Assembly: GCF_030463565.1 (NCBI RefSeq)
Contig: NC_134653.1
Span: forward strand, 31,929,150 to 31,993,149
From: Pelecanus crispus
Taxonomy: Eukaryota; Chordata; Aves; Pelecaniformes; Pelecanidae
DNA length: 64,000 nt
Direction: 5' to 3'
Of the stretch, positions 14,001-25,700 are shown one piece after another; positions within the stretch are counted from its first letter, which is position 1; each line of letters begins with the position of its first letter. The notes below the pieces were generated by a model. The model searched no databases and was not told the origin of the DNA. It saw nothing but the letters and a program-made list of their open reading frames with translations. Made by a program: the position numbers and the translations under genes.

Positions 14001-17000
14001 AATAATTCTTATAGATCACGGTGCTCCGTGGAGAGAACGCTTCTGCAAAAACCTTGCAGTCAGTGGTTAAGTCACTGGAGTCTGACAAATTGAAACTTGA
14101 GGAAAAGGTGAAGAACTTGGAGCAAAAACTCAAGGAAAACAACGAACAGCCTTTAACTGTAACTAGCTCCTCAGGTAAAAGAGAGAGCCTCTTTACTTGT
14201 CTCTGGGCCTTCGGCTTTAATCTTGTAGATTTTTGCAACTGTTAACCAGATAGTTAAAAGGAGGTTTCACTAATTGAACCTCCCGAGACATGTGACTTTC
14301 CTGTTGTAGAGCACACGTAAGATTTGATTGAAAGAAATCTGACCAGCTGCAAAATATGAAAGCTCCTGACATTGCCAGTTAACCCCATTTACACCAGGGT
14401 GGGGGGCAATTTGACTTGAAATGAAATGTGCGTAAGGCATAAAACTTCATCCTGTTTGTGGTGGGGCTTCTGTGCAAGAGCCTCTCTTAGACTGATTTGG
14501 TTTTCCTTGCTGTAGCTGCAAAGTAACGTGTAGACATCGTAACAAAACCACTTACCTGAGCCCAGGACTGGGAATCCCACATTTCAGGCACTCGTGCTTA
14601 CCCTATGCTGAGCTGCTTCAGCTTCGTACCACTATAGTCTCATCTCTCAACAGATGAGCGTTCCTTTGCAGACCTGTGAATGTTAGCTGTCACCTATACA
14701 TACATTTTTTGTATTTTAGTAAGTAACGTGTGGTATTGAATATGCTTCTGTAACGCAGCGGTCAAATTCCCCAAAGAAGTCACCCTTACCGAGGCTTATA
14801 CTGAGTGATTAGAAAGCAGCAAGAATAGGATGTTTTGGAGACTGGAGACTATTACATTATTTCAGTCTCTGACTAAGCCATTGTATGTTTCATATTTAGA
14901 TTACTGGATACTTATACCTTGTTTGGTTTTTTGTTGTTTTTTTTCTTTAAAGGTGACATTGCTGCTAATCTACTTCAAGATGAAATTGCAAAAGAGAAGC
15001 AGGTATTTGATCTGAAACATCAGCATGCTACAACAGCAGTGTGTCTATAGGCAGAGTGAAATATTTTTCAAAAGACAGTTACTGTCAGATTTTGTAAATC
15101 AGGATTATAATGGGCAGATTTATCTTGTAACCTTCTGCTCCTGAAGGGAAATACTAATGACAGTAAATATTAAGAATCAAGTGATGAGTGATACTGAAGA
15201 AATAGTTCAGGTTATCGGAACATGAGAAAGCAAGGAGGAAAGCAGAGGTGGCAAGTTTTGACCTGCAGCCCGTTGGTGAGGTACAGCCCAACAGAGCACA
15301 CTCATAAACTGCTCCTTGCCATCCTTTCCAAAGGTTTCTTGGATGTGAACAAGGAATAAGGTGTGGCCCACCTGAATCTGTGGCACTTGCCATCTTGGAG
15401 AAAGGGGCTACCTGAGCTCCCATGCTACTTCTGAGCTTCTGCAGTTGAAAATGTTGATCTTTGCTGCTTCTTAACTGCAGAACTTTACTCGGAATGCAGG
15501 TTGGCAGCAACAGGGCGAGGAAGTTGCTCAGTTAGCGTGGGCTTGGTAACAGGAAAAATGTGTATCGAAGAGTATGATAATCATAATGAACATGTGAAGT
15601 GCTGCCGTGCAACAGGCAGCCTGTGACAACAAATGCCTAGGAAACATGATTAGAATAGAAGCACCTTCTGCTTGTTATAAAAGTCCTTGTTAGATCACTG
15701 ATGTCAGTCGTGTTGATAAAAAAAAGTCCTTCCTGATCTGTACAGAGAACAGAAGTAGTGTAATTAGCATACACTAACCACCAATCTTTTTCTGTTTTTC
15801 TGCCTCCTTGAATTCGCGTGCTGATGGCACCGCTTCCTTCCAATCAGCACGAGGTTTGTTCCACTTCTTGGCTTCCTTTATTTTATCCACTATGTCCCTT
15901 TGCCAAGCATTACTTGATTACGTTCAGCAGTGCTGCTGCAGTAATGGCTGACTGATCCTGTGGCTCAGACTAGGTTTGGGAGATGCCGTACGGGTGCGCT
16001 GCGCTGTCCCCCTGCCCCTCCAGGATAGCTCTGAGACCAGCCCCTAGAGCTGCAGGCTCAGAGGAACAGAGACGCTGCTGTGATCAGAATTACACAACTG
16101 GATTTATGTTCAAAGTGTAACATTAGAAAAAGAACTCGATCTGTCGGTGGTGGGTTGAGACCCACCGATGTCTGTCAGATGTGTTGGCTGGGCAGAACTA
16201 CCTAGCTCCCTGGACAGAAATCATACTGAGGGTCTCAGGGGTCTTCGGGAAGCTCCTACCCCTTTTTCTCTCAGTGTCCATGGGTGCTCTTTGCAATACA
16301 ACGATCCAACGGTACGAGTTAATGCAGATCTGCACGTGTCAGTTCGAGGGCCATTCTTTTGTCACTGGCTTTCTCCAAAGTGCAGTCCTGCTGACTGTCC
16401 TTGTTCTTGACTATCCTAGATTGACTTCCTGAATTCAGTGATAGTAGATCTGCAAAGGAGAAACGAAGAATTGAACTTGAAAATACAAAGAATGTGTGAA
16501 GCAGCCCTGAATGGCAACGAAGAGGAGATAAATAACTATGACAGGTAGAAATCCCTAAAGGAAACCTTGGCTTGTGTTTTGGGAACTGTTGGTAGCAGTC
16601 AGTTCTATCAGCTGCACAATGCACCAACCTGATTTCAGCTGTCAGGAAGGACAAACAGAGCTTCCCCTTGAATTTAGGGTGATTGAATCCAGCCTTCTTT
16701 TTAGGTCCATCACTGCGGTGTAGCTGGTGGTGCAAAATGATCCTCTGTAATTATCGATAACAAACACTGATGTATGATAACATATTTATTGTCAGTCTTG
16801 GTTGAGTTTGGCCCTTTCCAAATTAAGTAGAAGAGTCTTTGCTCTCAAGAGGCCGGTAGCTGCATTGAGAGGGGGTGATCCAGTCCAGAGGAACAGAACT
16901 GAAACCTATTTGATATCTTGTGACTTCAGATCTCCCCTATCAAGAGAAAAGAGAAACTAGTTTACATGTGTTTCTTTTTAAAATAAGGTCTGTATTTGTG

Positions 17001-17511
17001 CAAATATTTACACAAACAGAGCAGAAATATTTACACAAACAGAGCAGCTTGTTTTGTAAATATTGTAGTGTAAGGGAATATGGAGGTACTGCAAGGTAGT
17101 AAAGATGTCAGAAAAATCTTCAGAAGGGGTTTTGTAAATTGTTTTTGTTATGTTTTTGTTGACTACTGTGGTGTTTCCTTAGTTTCAATAATTATGAGAC
17201 AGGTTATTGCGCAGGGCAGGGAAGCAGGCCTTTCTCCTTTACGAAGGAGAAGTACCCTGCTTGACTTGCCCTGGTGTTGATCTTGCAGTGAGGAAGAAAG
17301 CCTGTCAAAGAAGAAACCTCGCCTCTTCTGCGATATCTGCGGCTGCTTTGATCTTCACGACACTGAAGACTGTCCGACCCAGGCACAGATGCTGGAGGAG
17401 CCACCCCACTCGGCTTACCACGGCAGCAGGAGAGAAGAACGCCCCTATTGCGATACCTGCGAGATGTTCGGGCACTGGACGGCCGACTGCAATGACGACG
17501 AGACCTTCTAA
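2970..17511 (+). CDS. CLIP1: CLIP1 (CLIP-170), last seven coding exons
   Basis: Microtubule plus-end tracking protein; the window holds only its C-terminal 282 residues. Coding exons: 2970-3090, 8156-8208, 13656-13773, 14015-14174, 14953-15002, 16420-16544, 17289-17511. All junctions are GT-AG and the phase is kept throughout. The first five exons encode heptad-rich coiled coil ([20 protein letters not shown] and following). Exon six carries [17 protein letters not shown] and [14 protein letters not shown], close to the human tail as I remember it. The last exon holds two CCHC zinc knuckles ([16 protein letters not shown], then [15 protein letters not shown]) and ends DDETF-stop, an acidic-aromatic end like the EEY/F motifs bound by CAP-Gly domains. 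These knuckles are known in the family to bind p150Glued and LIS1. The N-terminal CAP-Gly domains lie outside the window to the left. Confidence 0.97.
3091..8155. other. CLIP1 intron with simple repeats
   Basis: A 5 kb intron between coding exons. It contains an A-run at about 3472-3493 and a (GT)n microsatellite at about 7974-8003. The segment 7600-7970 looks like an old inserted repeat, but I cannot assign it to a family. I saw no exon or RNA gene. Confidence 0.7.
8209..13655. other. CLIP1 intron, no gene seen
   Basis: A 5.4 kb intron, AT-rich, with an A-run near 8631-8651, T-runs near 9350-9371 and a TA-rich stretch near 10580-10600. Short open frames on both strands lack flanking splice signals and conserved-looking peptides. 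Nothing supports a gene here. Confidence 0.7.
15003..16419. other. CLIP1 intron, no gene seen
   Basis: Unique-looking intron sequence. The neighbouring introns 13774-14014, 14175-14952 and 16545-17288 are likewise without recognisable features. Confidence 0.65.
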
Positions 17512-18387
17512 TGCAACGCGTGGCCGGGAGGATGGACTGTCTGTGCGCCCCGATGGGACGATCTACACCACCAGCATTTGTGTGTGCTGAACGTCAGGAA
17601 AAGGGACAGCGTTTCTTGACCCCCCTCGCTCCCGTTCCCCTTGCCCATCCACTCCAGAATCAGTACATTGATAAATATTTTGCTCCTCCGCTAATAAATA
17701 CCCTGTCTCCCTTTAATGAACTTAGGTGAAATACAAATAAATGACTTAACAAATGACTTTATGCTATTTCTTCCCAGGTTCTGGGTTTGTTCCCACTCTT
17801 AACAAGAAATGCCCCCATGCTGTTGCATCTATTGATGGGAAAACATGTATAGGAACGAAGCACTATAGTTATATTAAAGCTTATTTAAATACCTTGAAAT
17901 TATGCTGTTAATTTTCATATTTGCACTAAACCATTTTAAGGCTGAATTTGTACATTTAGATTTTTAAGCTTTTTTTGACACTGGACTGGGTTGAGAAATG
18001 TTTCATCTTTATCTTCATTTACTCATTTGACTGTGATTTTGCTCAGTGAACGTGGGCTCTGGGTTGCGGTTTGATGACAGTGAAACATGAAATCATGAAG
18101 CAGGTAAGAAAGGGAGCTGCTGTGGGGTTTTTTAGAAACCCAGATGCTGTGCACACTTACAACAGTTTGTGAAACATCCTTTTTTTTTTTTCTTTTTTTT
18201 TTTTTTTGCATTCTTTCAGCTTCTATATAGTGTGTGTGTGGTGTGTGTGTGTATATATGCATATATATATTAAAGTTATATTTTGGAAAAAAAAAAAGTG
18301 TGTTTCTTTCATGTCTTTCCGTTCCATTAGGAGGGTAACAAGCTCTGCATGGGGACACATGTGCTCTGTGGCTGCACTGTAAATAAA
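17512..18387 (+). other. CLIP1: CLIP1 3' untranslated region
   Basis: AT-rich sequence follows the CLIP1 stop codon and carries several AATAAA hexamers: 17693-17698, 17736-17741 and 18382-18387. The first two would give a short 3' UTR of about 200-250 nt and the last one of about 0.9 kb. A T-run and a TG/TA microsatellite lie at 18180-18270. Which site is used cannot be told from sequence. Confidence 0.7.
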
Positions 18388-18513
18388 TAGAGAGAAAAAC
18401 ATGAGCAGCGTTGTGGGATGTTAGTTTACTAATGCTTCACGTGCCCCCTCCCACAGCAGGCTTTTGGGAACGGCTGATGAATGTTGCTGGTGTCACCAAA
18501 CCCGTGGAAGACT

Positions 18514-18690
18514 GAAAGAGTGGTCAGGCATTGGAACAGGCTGCCCAGGGAGGTGCTGGAGTCCCCATCGCTGGAAGTGTTCGGAAAACGGGCAGAGGTG
18601 GCACTTTGGGACATGGTTTGGTGGGCATGGGGGTGCTGGGTTGATGGCTGGACTGATGACCTTAGAGGTCCTTTCCAAACTTAGTGATTC
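18514..18690 (+). mobile_element. CR1 LINE 3'-end fragment
   Basis: A 5'-truncated CR1 retrotransposon copy. It has the recognisable 3' region (GTGGTCAGGCATTGGAACAG, 'ctgcccagggaggtgctgga', 'cactttgggacatggtttgg') and ends 'ttccaaacttagtgattc'. Only the untranslated end is left, so it is not coding. It matches the longer CR1 copy near 62.8-63.2 kb. Confidence 0.9.
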
Positions 18691-19073
18691 CTAGTTTTTA
18701 CTTTCATTAAAAACTAACCCAGCCACCGAGCGAGGAAACAGGAAATTGCCACTCTCCCCTTAATTGGTTTAGTGACGGACTTGGTAGTGCAGGTTAATGG
18801 TTGGACTGGATGATCTTAAAGGTCTTTTCCAACTTAAACGATTCTATGATGCCTCGTTTTTACTTTCATTAAAAAATAGCCGAGCCACCGAGCCAGGGAA
18901 CATGGAATTGCCACTCTCCCCTTAACTGGTTTAGTGTGGACTTGGTTAATGTTAGGTTAATGGTTGGACTGGATGATCTTAAAGGTCTTTTCCAGCCTAA
19001 GCGATTCTATGATGCCTCGTTTTTACTTTCATTAAAAAATAGCCGAGCCACCGAGCCAGGGAACATGGAATTA
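18691..19073 (+). repeat. Three tandem copies of a short CR1-tailed repeat
   Basis: Unit starts lie at 18694, 18856 and 19019, spaced 162-163 bp. Each unit begins with a head 'gtttttactttcattaaaaa' plus a 'gccaccgagc' stretch, none of which occurs in the longer CR1 copy in this window. In the first two units this joins a CR1-like tail (GGTTGGACTGGATGATCTTA, then 'aaaggtcttttcc'). The third unit is cut off within the head. Units two and three share the same 'gatgcctcg' junction and are nearly identical over the head, which points to a recent local duplication. The same head-tail unit recurs alone at 34982. Confidence 0.85.
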
Positions 19074-19075
19074 AG

Positions 19076-19700
19076 TATTGCCCTGCCCCAGTCGCTTTGG
19101 CGGTGTCGGGGTCGAACGGGGCGGCCCCCGGCTCCCCCCCCGCTCCCCCCCCGGTTCTGTGACTCGCACGGGGCGCTGCGGGCGCGAGGGCGGGGGTTGG
19201 GCGGGTCCGCCAGGGGGCGCTGCGCGGCCGGGCCGCGCGGCTCCGCCCCCGCCGTCACGCGGCGGGCGCCAGCCGAGGGGCGGCGTCAGGCGCGCGGCGC
19301 GGGGGGCGATGGCGGCGCACCTCAGCTCGGGGCGCGTGAACCTGACGGCGCTGCGCGAGGCGGGGCGCAGGGAGCTCCGCGAGTTCCTGGACAAATGCGC
19401 GGGCTCCAAGGTGAGCGGGGCGGCGGGGCCGCGGCGGGGCCGCCCGGCCGGGCCCGCGCCTGACGCCTCTGTCCCTTCCCGCAGGCCATCGTGTGGGACG
19501 AGTACCTGACCGGGCCCTTCGGGCTGATCGCGCAGTACTCGCTCCTGAAGGTGAGCGCGGCGGCGGCAGGGGCAGGGGCAGGGGCAGGGGCAGGGGCGGG
19601 TCCTCCGCTGCCGGGCCTCGCCCCCGGAGCGCCCCGCGGCTAACGAGCGGCCTTGCCCTCCGCGTAGGAACATGAGGTGGAAAAGATGTTCACGCTCAAG
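19076..19700 (+). promoter_or_regulatory. VPS33A: VPS33A CpG-island promoter
   Basis: Very GC- and CpG-rich sequence begins abruptly after the repeat cluster and runs over exons 1 and 2 of VPS33A. No TATA box is seen, as is usual for housekeeping CpG-island promoters. The start codon context GCGATGGCGGCGC resembles a YY1 site overlapping the ATG. The transcription start is probably within about 150 bp before 19309. Confidence 0.75.
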
Positions 19701-22700
19701 CCGGGCCGCCTGCCGCAGGCGGACGTCAAGAACATCATCTTCTTCGTTAGGCCCAAGCTGGAGCTGATGGACATCATTACGGACAACGTGCTGAGGTACG
19801 GCGGGGGAGGGCGGCGGCTGCGGGGGCTCGGTTCCTGCTTCTCTCCTTGGGAGCCGGCCAGGGCGCCCGCCGAAGGAGGGGACAGCTTTGGCCTGAAACT
19901 GCCCTGCGAATTGTCACGGTCGGGCTCAGAACGGGGAACTGCGTGCAGATGCCACAGCTGCGGGGGGGGAGGCTCGCGTCGGCGTGCAAGACACCCTGGG
20001 AGGGAGGGGGTGTTCACTTTGGCTGGCGATGCACAGGGTGCCTTCCTCGTTAAGAGGATGCATATTCCTTCTAATTAACTGGAATGAGTCACGCTTTGAT
20101 TGACAGTTTGAGAACTGCAGGAAAACCAAGTGACCTTGCCCTGGTTTCAGACCTGTGGCTGTGGATGCACATGGCTGGGTAAACAATATTCTGAAATACA
20201 AAGTTAGGAATGGAAGTTGGTAATAATAACCAAGCGTGGCATTCCTGTTTCCTTTGAATTCAGTACCCCCGGCCCGCGGTCGGTGCTGGTTACCTGCGCA
20301 GCTGAGTTACCGTTTGCTGTGCCCCTGCCTGTGACTCTTCCAGGGAGGACAGAGGCCGTTCTCCCCAGAGGGACTTCCACATCCTCTTCGTGCCGCGCCG
20401 CAGCCTGCTCTGCGAGCAGTGGCTGAAGGAGCAGGGCGTGCTGGGGTCCTTCATCCACCGAGAGCAGTACAGCCTGGACTTGATACCCTTCGATGGAGAC
20501 CTGCTCTCCATGGAGTCTGAGAGCGCGTTCAAGGTAAGCGCTCGTCTCGTCTTTGAGGAAAAAACGCCGTGTGGTTTTGTGTTGGCTGTTGGTGTTTGGT
20601 GGAGAGGCTCTCGGAGGGCTTGTGGGTGACCCGCACAGCAGGGAAGGGCCTTGCAGAGCGAACCTGACTTGATCCTGAGCACTGAATTGAGCCTGAACTT
20701 CTCTGTGTGTTTCCTGACTAAACGCTGAAGGAATAACCACAACAGCAAGCTGCGCCCCAGTTCCTCTAGCTTTAACTGCTGGCGTTACTCTCACAAAATG
20801 AGCGTTCATGAGGCTTAAAATACTCGGTCGTTACAAAGGGCCAGCACGGTTTGTGTCAATACGCAGCCAAAAGAGCCACATACAATGGTGAATGCTGCAT
20901 CTGGGGATGGAAAGGTTTGAGAGTTTCTTTGGCCATCTCTGCCTTACTAAGCATAGCCCAGAGGACACATCGGGGCTTGCAGCTGCTTGTTGGCAGCTCT
21001 GGTGAGGCGGTGTGCTCTCAGATGGGCCTAATTAGAAGGAGAGGCTCTTTGCAGTCACTTTCTGGCTCTCTTAGTCTCTCTGTCAAACTGGGAGTAGCAT
21101 GTGGCATTCAAAAATATTAGTGTATGGTTTGATCAAATTATTGGATGCAGTAACAGCACAGATAAGGTCCGTATTTGCCAACAGCCGTAGTTTTTTCCCC
21201 AGACTATGTCTCCTCTGAACTGTTTACACAGACCACGTTCTGCTGTGGAAGCAGCTGTGTTGGATCAACACCTTCCATCGGGAATCCTTCTTGTTGTTTA
21301 GGAATGTTACCTAGAGAGTGACCAGACAAGTCTGTACCATGCGGCAAAGGGGCTGATGACACTGCAGGCTCTCTATGGAACCATCCCACAGATTTTTGGG
21401 AAGGGCGAGTGTGCCCGGGTAAGGCAAATGTTGCTGCTTAAAAACTGTACCTTGTTCTTTGGAACTGCCTTAAGGAGTGTTTGGTTAAATGCACCTGCAG
21501 GTTTTTTGAATCCAGCCATGGACCCGTCTTGTCATACTGGAATTTCAGGATCATGGCCATCAGGTCTTTGTCATCTCTGGCCAAAAGAACAATCTTTGCT
21601 GTTCCATAAGTCTTCCTGTCAGGAAGATTTACCTGATTTCATATGTTTTGCTCACAGCTACGCTGCCTTTGTGTTTTCAGCAGTTCTTCTTTCTGTGGAG
21701 TTTTAACACTTAGCTGCTCTGTTCATATCAGAAGGGCTGAATAAAGTGGGAAATGCATAACCTACTGCTCATGCCTTAGCTTTTTCATCTCTCCCTATAA
21801 CTTACCCTTTTTCCTTCTCTCTGATCAACCTACAGTTTAATTGGTACCTTTTGCAATGAGAGAGTGGCTCGAGATTAACCCTCTTGCCATTCTCTTCCTT
21901 TACACAGGGCTGCGCCCCATACTTGCACAAGCGTGTGCTTGTAGGGCCTAGAAGTCAAATCCGTCTGTCATGGCCCGCACCATAACCAGACCGACATGAT
22001 TTATTTTCAGCATGTGGCTAATATGATGATCAGGATGAAGCGCGAGTTCCCCGGAAGCCAGAACTCGATATTTCCCGTCTTTGATACCCTCTTGTTGCTG
22101 GACCGCAACGTTGATCTGCTGACGCCTTTAGCTACGCAGCTGACATACGAAGGGCTGATAGATGAAATCTATGGAATTCAGAACAGTGAGTACAGCTGGG
22201 TAAGGGGGAGGTCTCCAATTGCTGGGGCAGGTTGTGGTGTGTCAGGTGGGTTTCTGCTTCACTAAATGACAGTGACGTGGGAGCAGCTCAGTGGAACTTA
22301 GTGCAGGGATGGTTCAGTCACAAGCTAGAGCCCATCAAGATCAGCTCTGGCTCTCTTTGCCTAGGAAGGGGAGTTGAGTACAGTGCATGTTACCAAATGG
22401 GACTATTTTGGATGTTGGCTGGTGCAGACACGGTGACACAGAACACGTGGTGTGGGAGCAGGGATGTCACTGCATGCCTTCACCCTCCCGCCTGGCTGGT
22501 TCACGTTTTGCCACACTGAGGGGTCAGGAACAGTTTGTGAAAGGCCATCGAGAGCGCTGTCCTGCTCTTGAGGGGGTAGTAAGAAAAACTTCAGAGAGGC
22601 CTTTATAGGTTTTAATTCCTCCTGCTGTACTGAAGACTGGCTGGAGGGCTGCCTCCAAACCTCTCTGGTAGCAGGGTAGCTAGCACTTGCGTTCTGATCA

Positions 22701-25700
22701 TGTATGTGCGTGTAGGTCTCTGGGTCCCTGGGTGAGTACAGGGAGACTCTCCTTAATTAACACACAGGCACTGAGTCGTCTGGGCGTTTATATTAGCTTT
22801 GCTGCTCAGAACTATTTCCAGCTCAGGGGACACATTCCCACAGCCTGCTTAACTTCTGGTGGTGAAGTTCCAGTCCTTGTAAGGGTTATTTTTCTACATT
22901 TGGTAGCTTATGTGAAACTCCCTCCTGAGAAGTTTGCCCCGAAGAAGCAGGGTGAGGGTGGGAAAGATCTCCCCACAGAACCCAAGAAGCTCCAGCTGAA
23001 CTCTGCTGAAGAGCTGTACGCTGAAATCCGAGACAAGAACTTCAATGCTGTGGGGTCAGTGCTGAGCAAGAAAGCCAAGATCATCTCAGCAGCCTTTGAG
23101 GTGAGGCCTGTATCCGACCGTGCATCCCTTGGGCATTCTTGTTGTTAGATACAGTCTGTCTTCAGCAGGGCTTTGACTGGCAGCTCAAGCTGTTGCCATG
23201 GAGTGATTACTCCAGCCCCCAGCCAGAGAAAAAACAGGTAGTCCTCAGAAGCCCCTCCAGTCTGTTCCCCTGTCCTGGGACAAGATCAGCTCCACTTCGC
23301 CTGTTCTGAGTAGGCGTTGGTCACATCTCCTCTTAAGAATCCTGCAGTAACGTGGATCCTCTCTTCTCCCCACACCTCTGTTCTGGGGCTTTTCCTATCC
23401 TTGCTGTTAAAAAGCTTGTCTCAGAGCTAGCCTAAACCACATTTCTGCTGTGTGAGCCCATAGTTCCTATAATAGGAATTGCTTTCTTCACTCTGCAGAA
23501 CAGTCAGGTGATAATTTTAGGTTACTTTTAGCATACTGATCAATTCCGCTTTGTTGCTGTTGTTACCTGTTAAGTGAAGTGTCCTTTTCCCTTTATATTC
23601 CCTGAGGATGCAGAGAAGAGGCTTTAAGAACTGAAACTCCAGAATGTACATTCACAGAGTGTTATGGCTGGCATAGAAAGAATAGGAATGTGAAAAAGAC
23701 TGTTGTCTTACAGGAGGTTTGACCTGTAAATTCAAATTCGTGCTCATGTGTCACCTCAGACAAAGCTGGAGAGTGCTGTGTGGTGGTGGTGTTTGAAAAC
23801 ATCCTGCTGATGATTCATAAACTGACTGATGTGAAATCCCGTATCTCTGCTTTCAGACTTCATGGTGATCCTTGAGAGAACTTGTTACACTGTTTGATTG
23901 TATTTCCTTGGTTTTTTCTTTGCCTCTTCACTTCTGCCACATTTAAGATGAGGTAGTGCTACCTTAACCGAAATACTGTGTGCTCAGCCTCATCTAGTAA
24001 ATGTCTGTTACTGCAATATTAGTGCTGAAGGTGCTAAAGATGGATTATTCATAGTGGTTAAAAAAAAAAAGAAATTTAAGAAATTCTCAGAGGTAATAGG
24101 TGATAATGAAACAGCAGCATATTGGCAGTAGAGGACTTCTTAAATTGCAGGCTTCATCATTATCACTCTCCTGCCTGCACTTGCCCATTTAAATCTTCCA
24201 CATGTGAGTCAAATTATTGTTATTTTTATTCCAAGTTGCAGCAAGAGGCAAGTAGCCCAAATGAAATACAGACCTCTGGACTGCTCTGAGAGCTGAAGTC
24301 TGCCTTGTGCTTCATCAGGTCCTTGCTCAAAACCTGGGACATTGTTACAGCCAGGTACAGTGACTGGCGGGTGTCTGCTCGAGAGGGACGCAGACCATGC
24401 CAGCCCAGTTCCTCAGCACCTTTTGCTACTGCTTCGAGGGGAAATGTCCCCCATCTCTGACTGCATTTGCCTAGAGCTCCATGTTTACTGGCAGCTAGCA
24501 GAGTAACTCATTTTTGCATGAAAAAGGTAGTTTTTCTGGTAGGGAAACTGAGGAGCGGATAGTGATGGTTGAAGTCAGACAAAGGTGGAGAAGAGTGATT
24601 GGCAATGCTGGTATAATGAAAAAAAAACAGTCTAATGATCCTATTTTACTATGTCCTGCTGCTTCTAATCATCAAAGTGCTGTTACAGGTAATGCTATGA
24701 CTTCCGTTTAAGCATTTAAAGTATTTTGTCTGTAAGGTTGCATATCTCTAACAGCATCTGCTGTTGCAGTGAGTACAGTAAAAAAAACTTCTCATGGTAA
24801 AATTATCTAGTTGGTGTGTGGCAAAGTAATCTGAACAGGACCTAATCTAAGCGACGGATTTCTTTAGGAACGACACCATGCGAAAACCGTTGGAGAGATT
24901 AAGCAGTTTGTCTCTCAGTTGCCACACATGCAGGCAGCAAGAAGTTCTCTAGCAAACCACACCTCCATTGCAGAACTCATCAAAGACATCACCAGTGAGT
25001 ACTCGTTGAATAGTCTGTCTGACTAATTTAAATACAGCAAGATGCAAGACAACTTGATGGACATCATTCAGCTTGGCAAAAATAGGCTTTGCTCCATCCA
25101 GTGCATCTCTGCTGAAATGTTAAATGTAGAAAATAAGCTGCCAGTTGCTGTTCTACTGATTTTTCCTTCCTTTCCCAAAGCGTCTGAAGATTTCTTTGAT
25201 AATTTAACAGTGGAACAGGAGTTCATGTCTGGAATAGACACAGACAAGGTAAGTAGATCATGACAATTGGTGACTCTTACATCTTCAAAATAAACCCAAT
25301 GTATTTCTCTGGGTTTTTTTCCATTTGGGGTTTTTGAGAGAGGAAACATCTGATCTAGATGATGTCTGTCTCCTTCCAGTGTCAAGGTTGTGAGCTCTCA
25401 CTTGCGTCTCCTTGCACATTGGCAGTTCTTTTCCAAGTGACACGCGTCGCTGAACGTACTTGGAGACGGTGCTGTACTGTGTGCTTTGCCAGGCTCCGGT
25501 GACCTATCATTGCCTGTAACGCTGGGGTGCTTCGACTTGTACAGGGGCACTGCGTGCTGTGAGGGATGAGTGAAAGGTTCCAGACCGTTAATCAGAACTT
25601 TTTCAGTGCATCAGTCAAAGTCCAGCTATTGACTGTGGAATCGATATGCTTTAGAAAGACGCTGGGTGGAACCCGTGCTGGATCACTGTTTTATAGATGG

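Noticed and set aside
18493-18694. Short open frames on both strands around 18.5-18.7 kb
   Set aside because: They fall inside a CR1 3' untranslated fragment.
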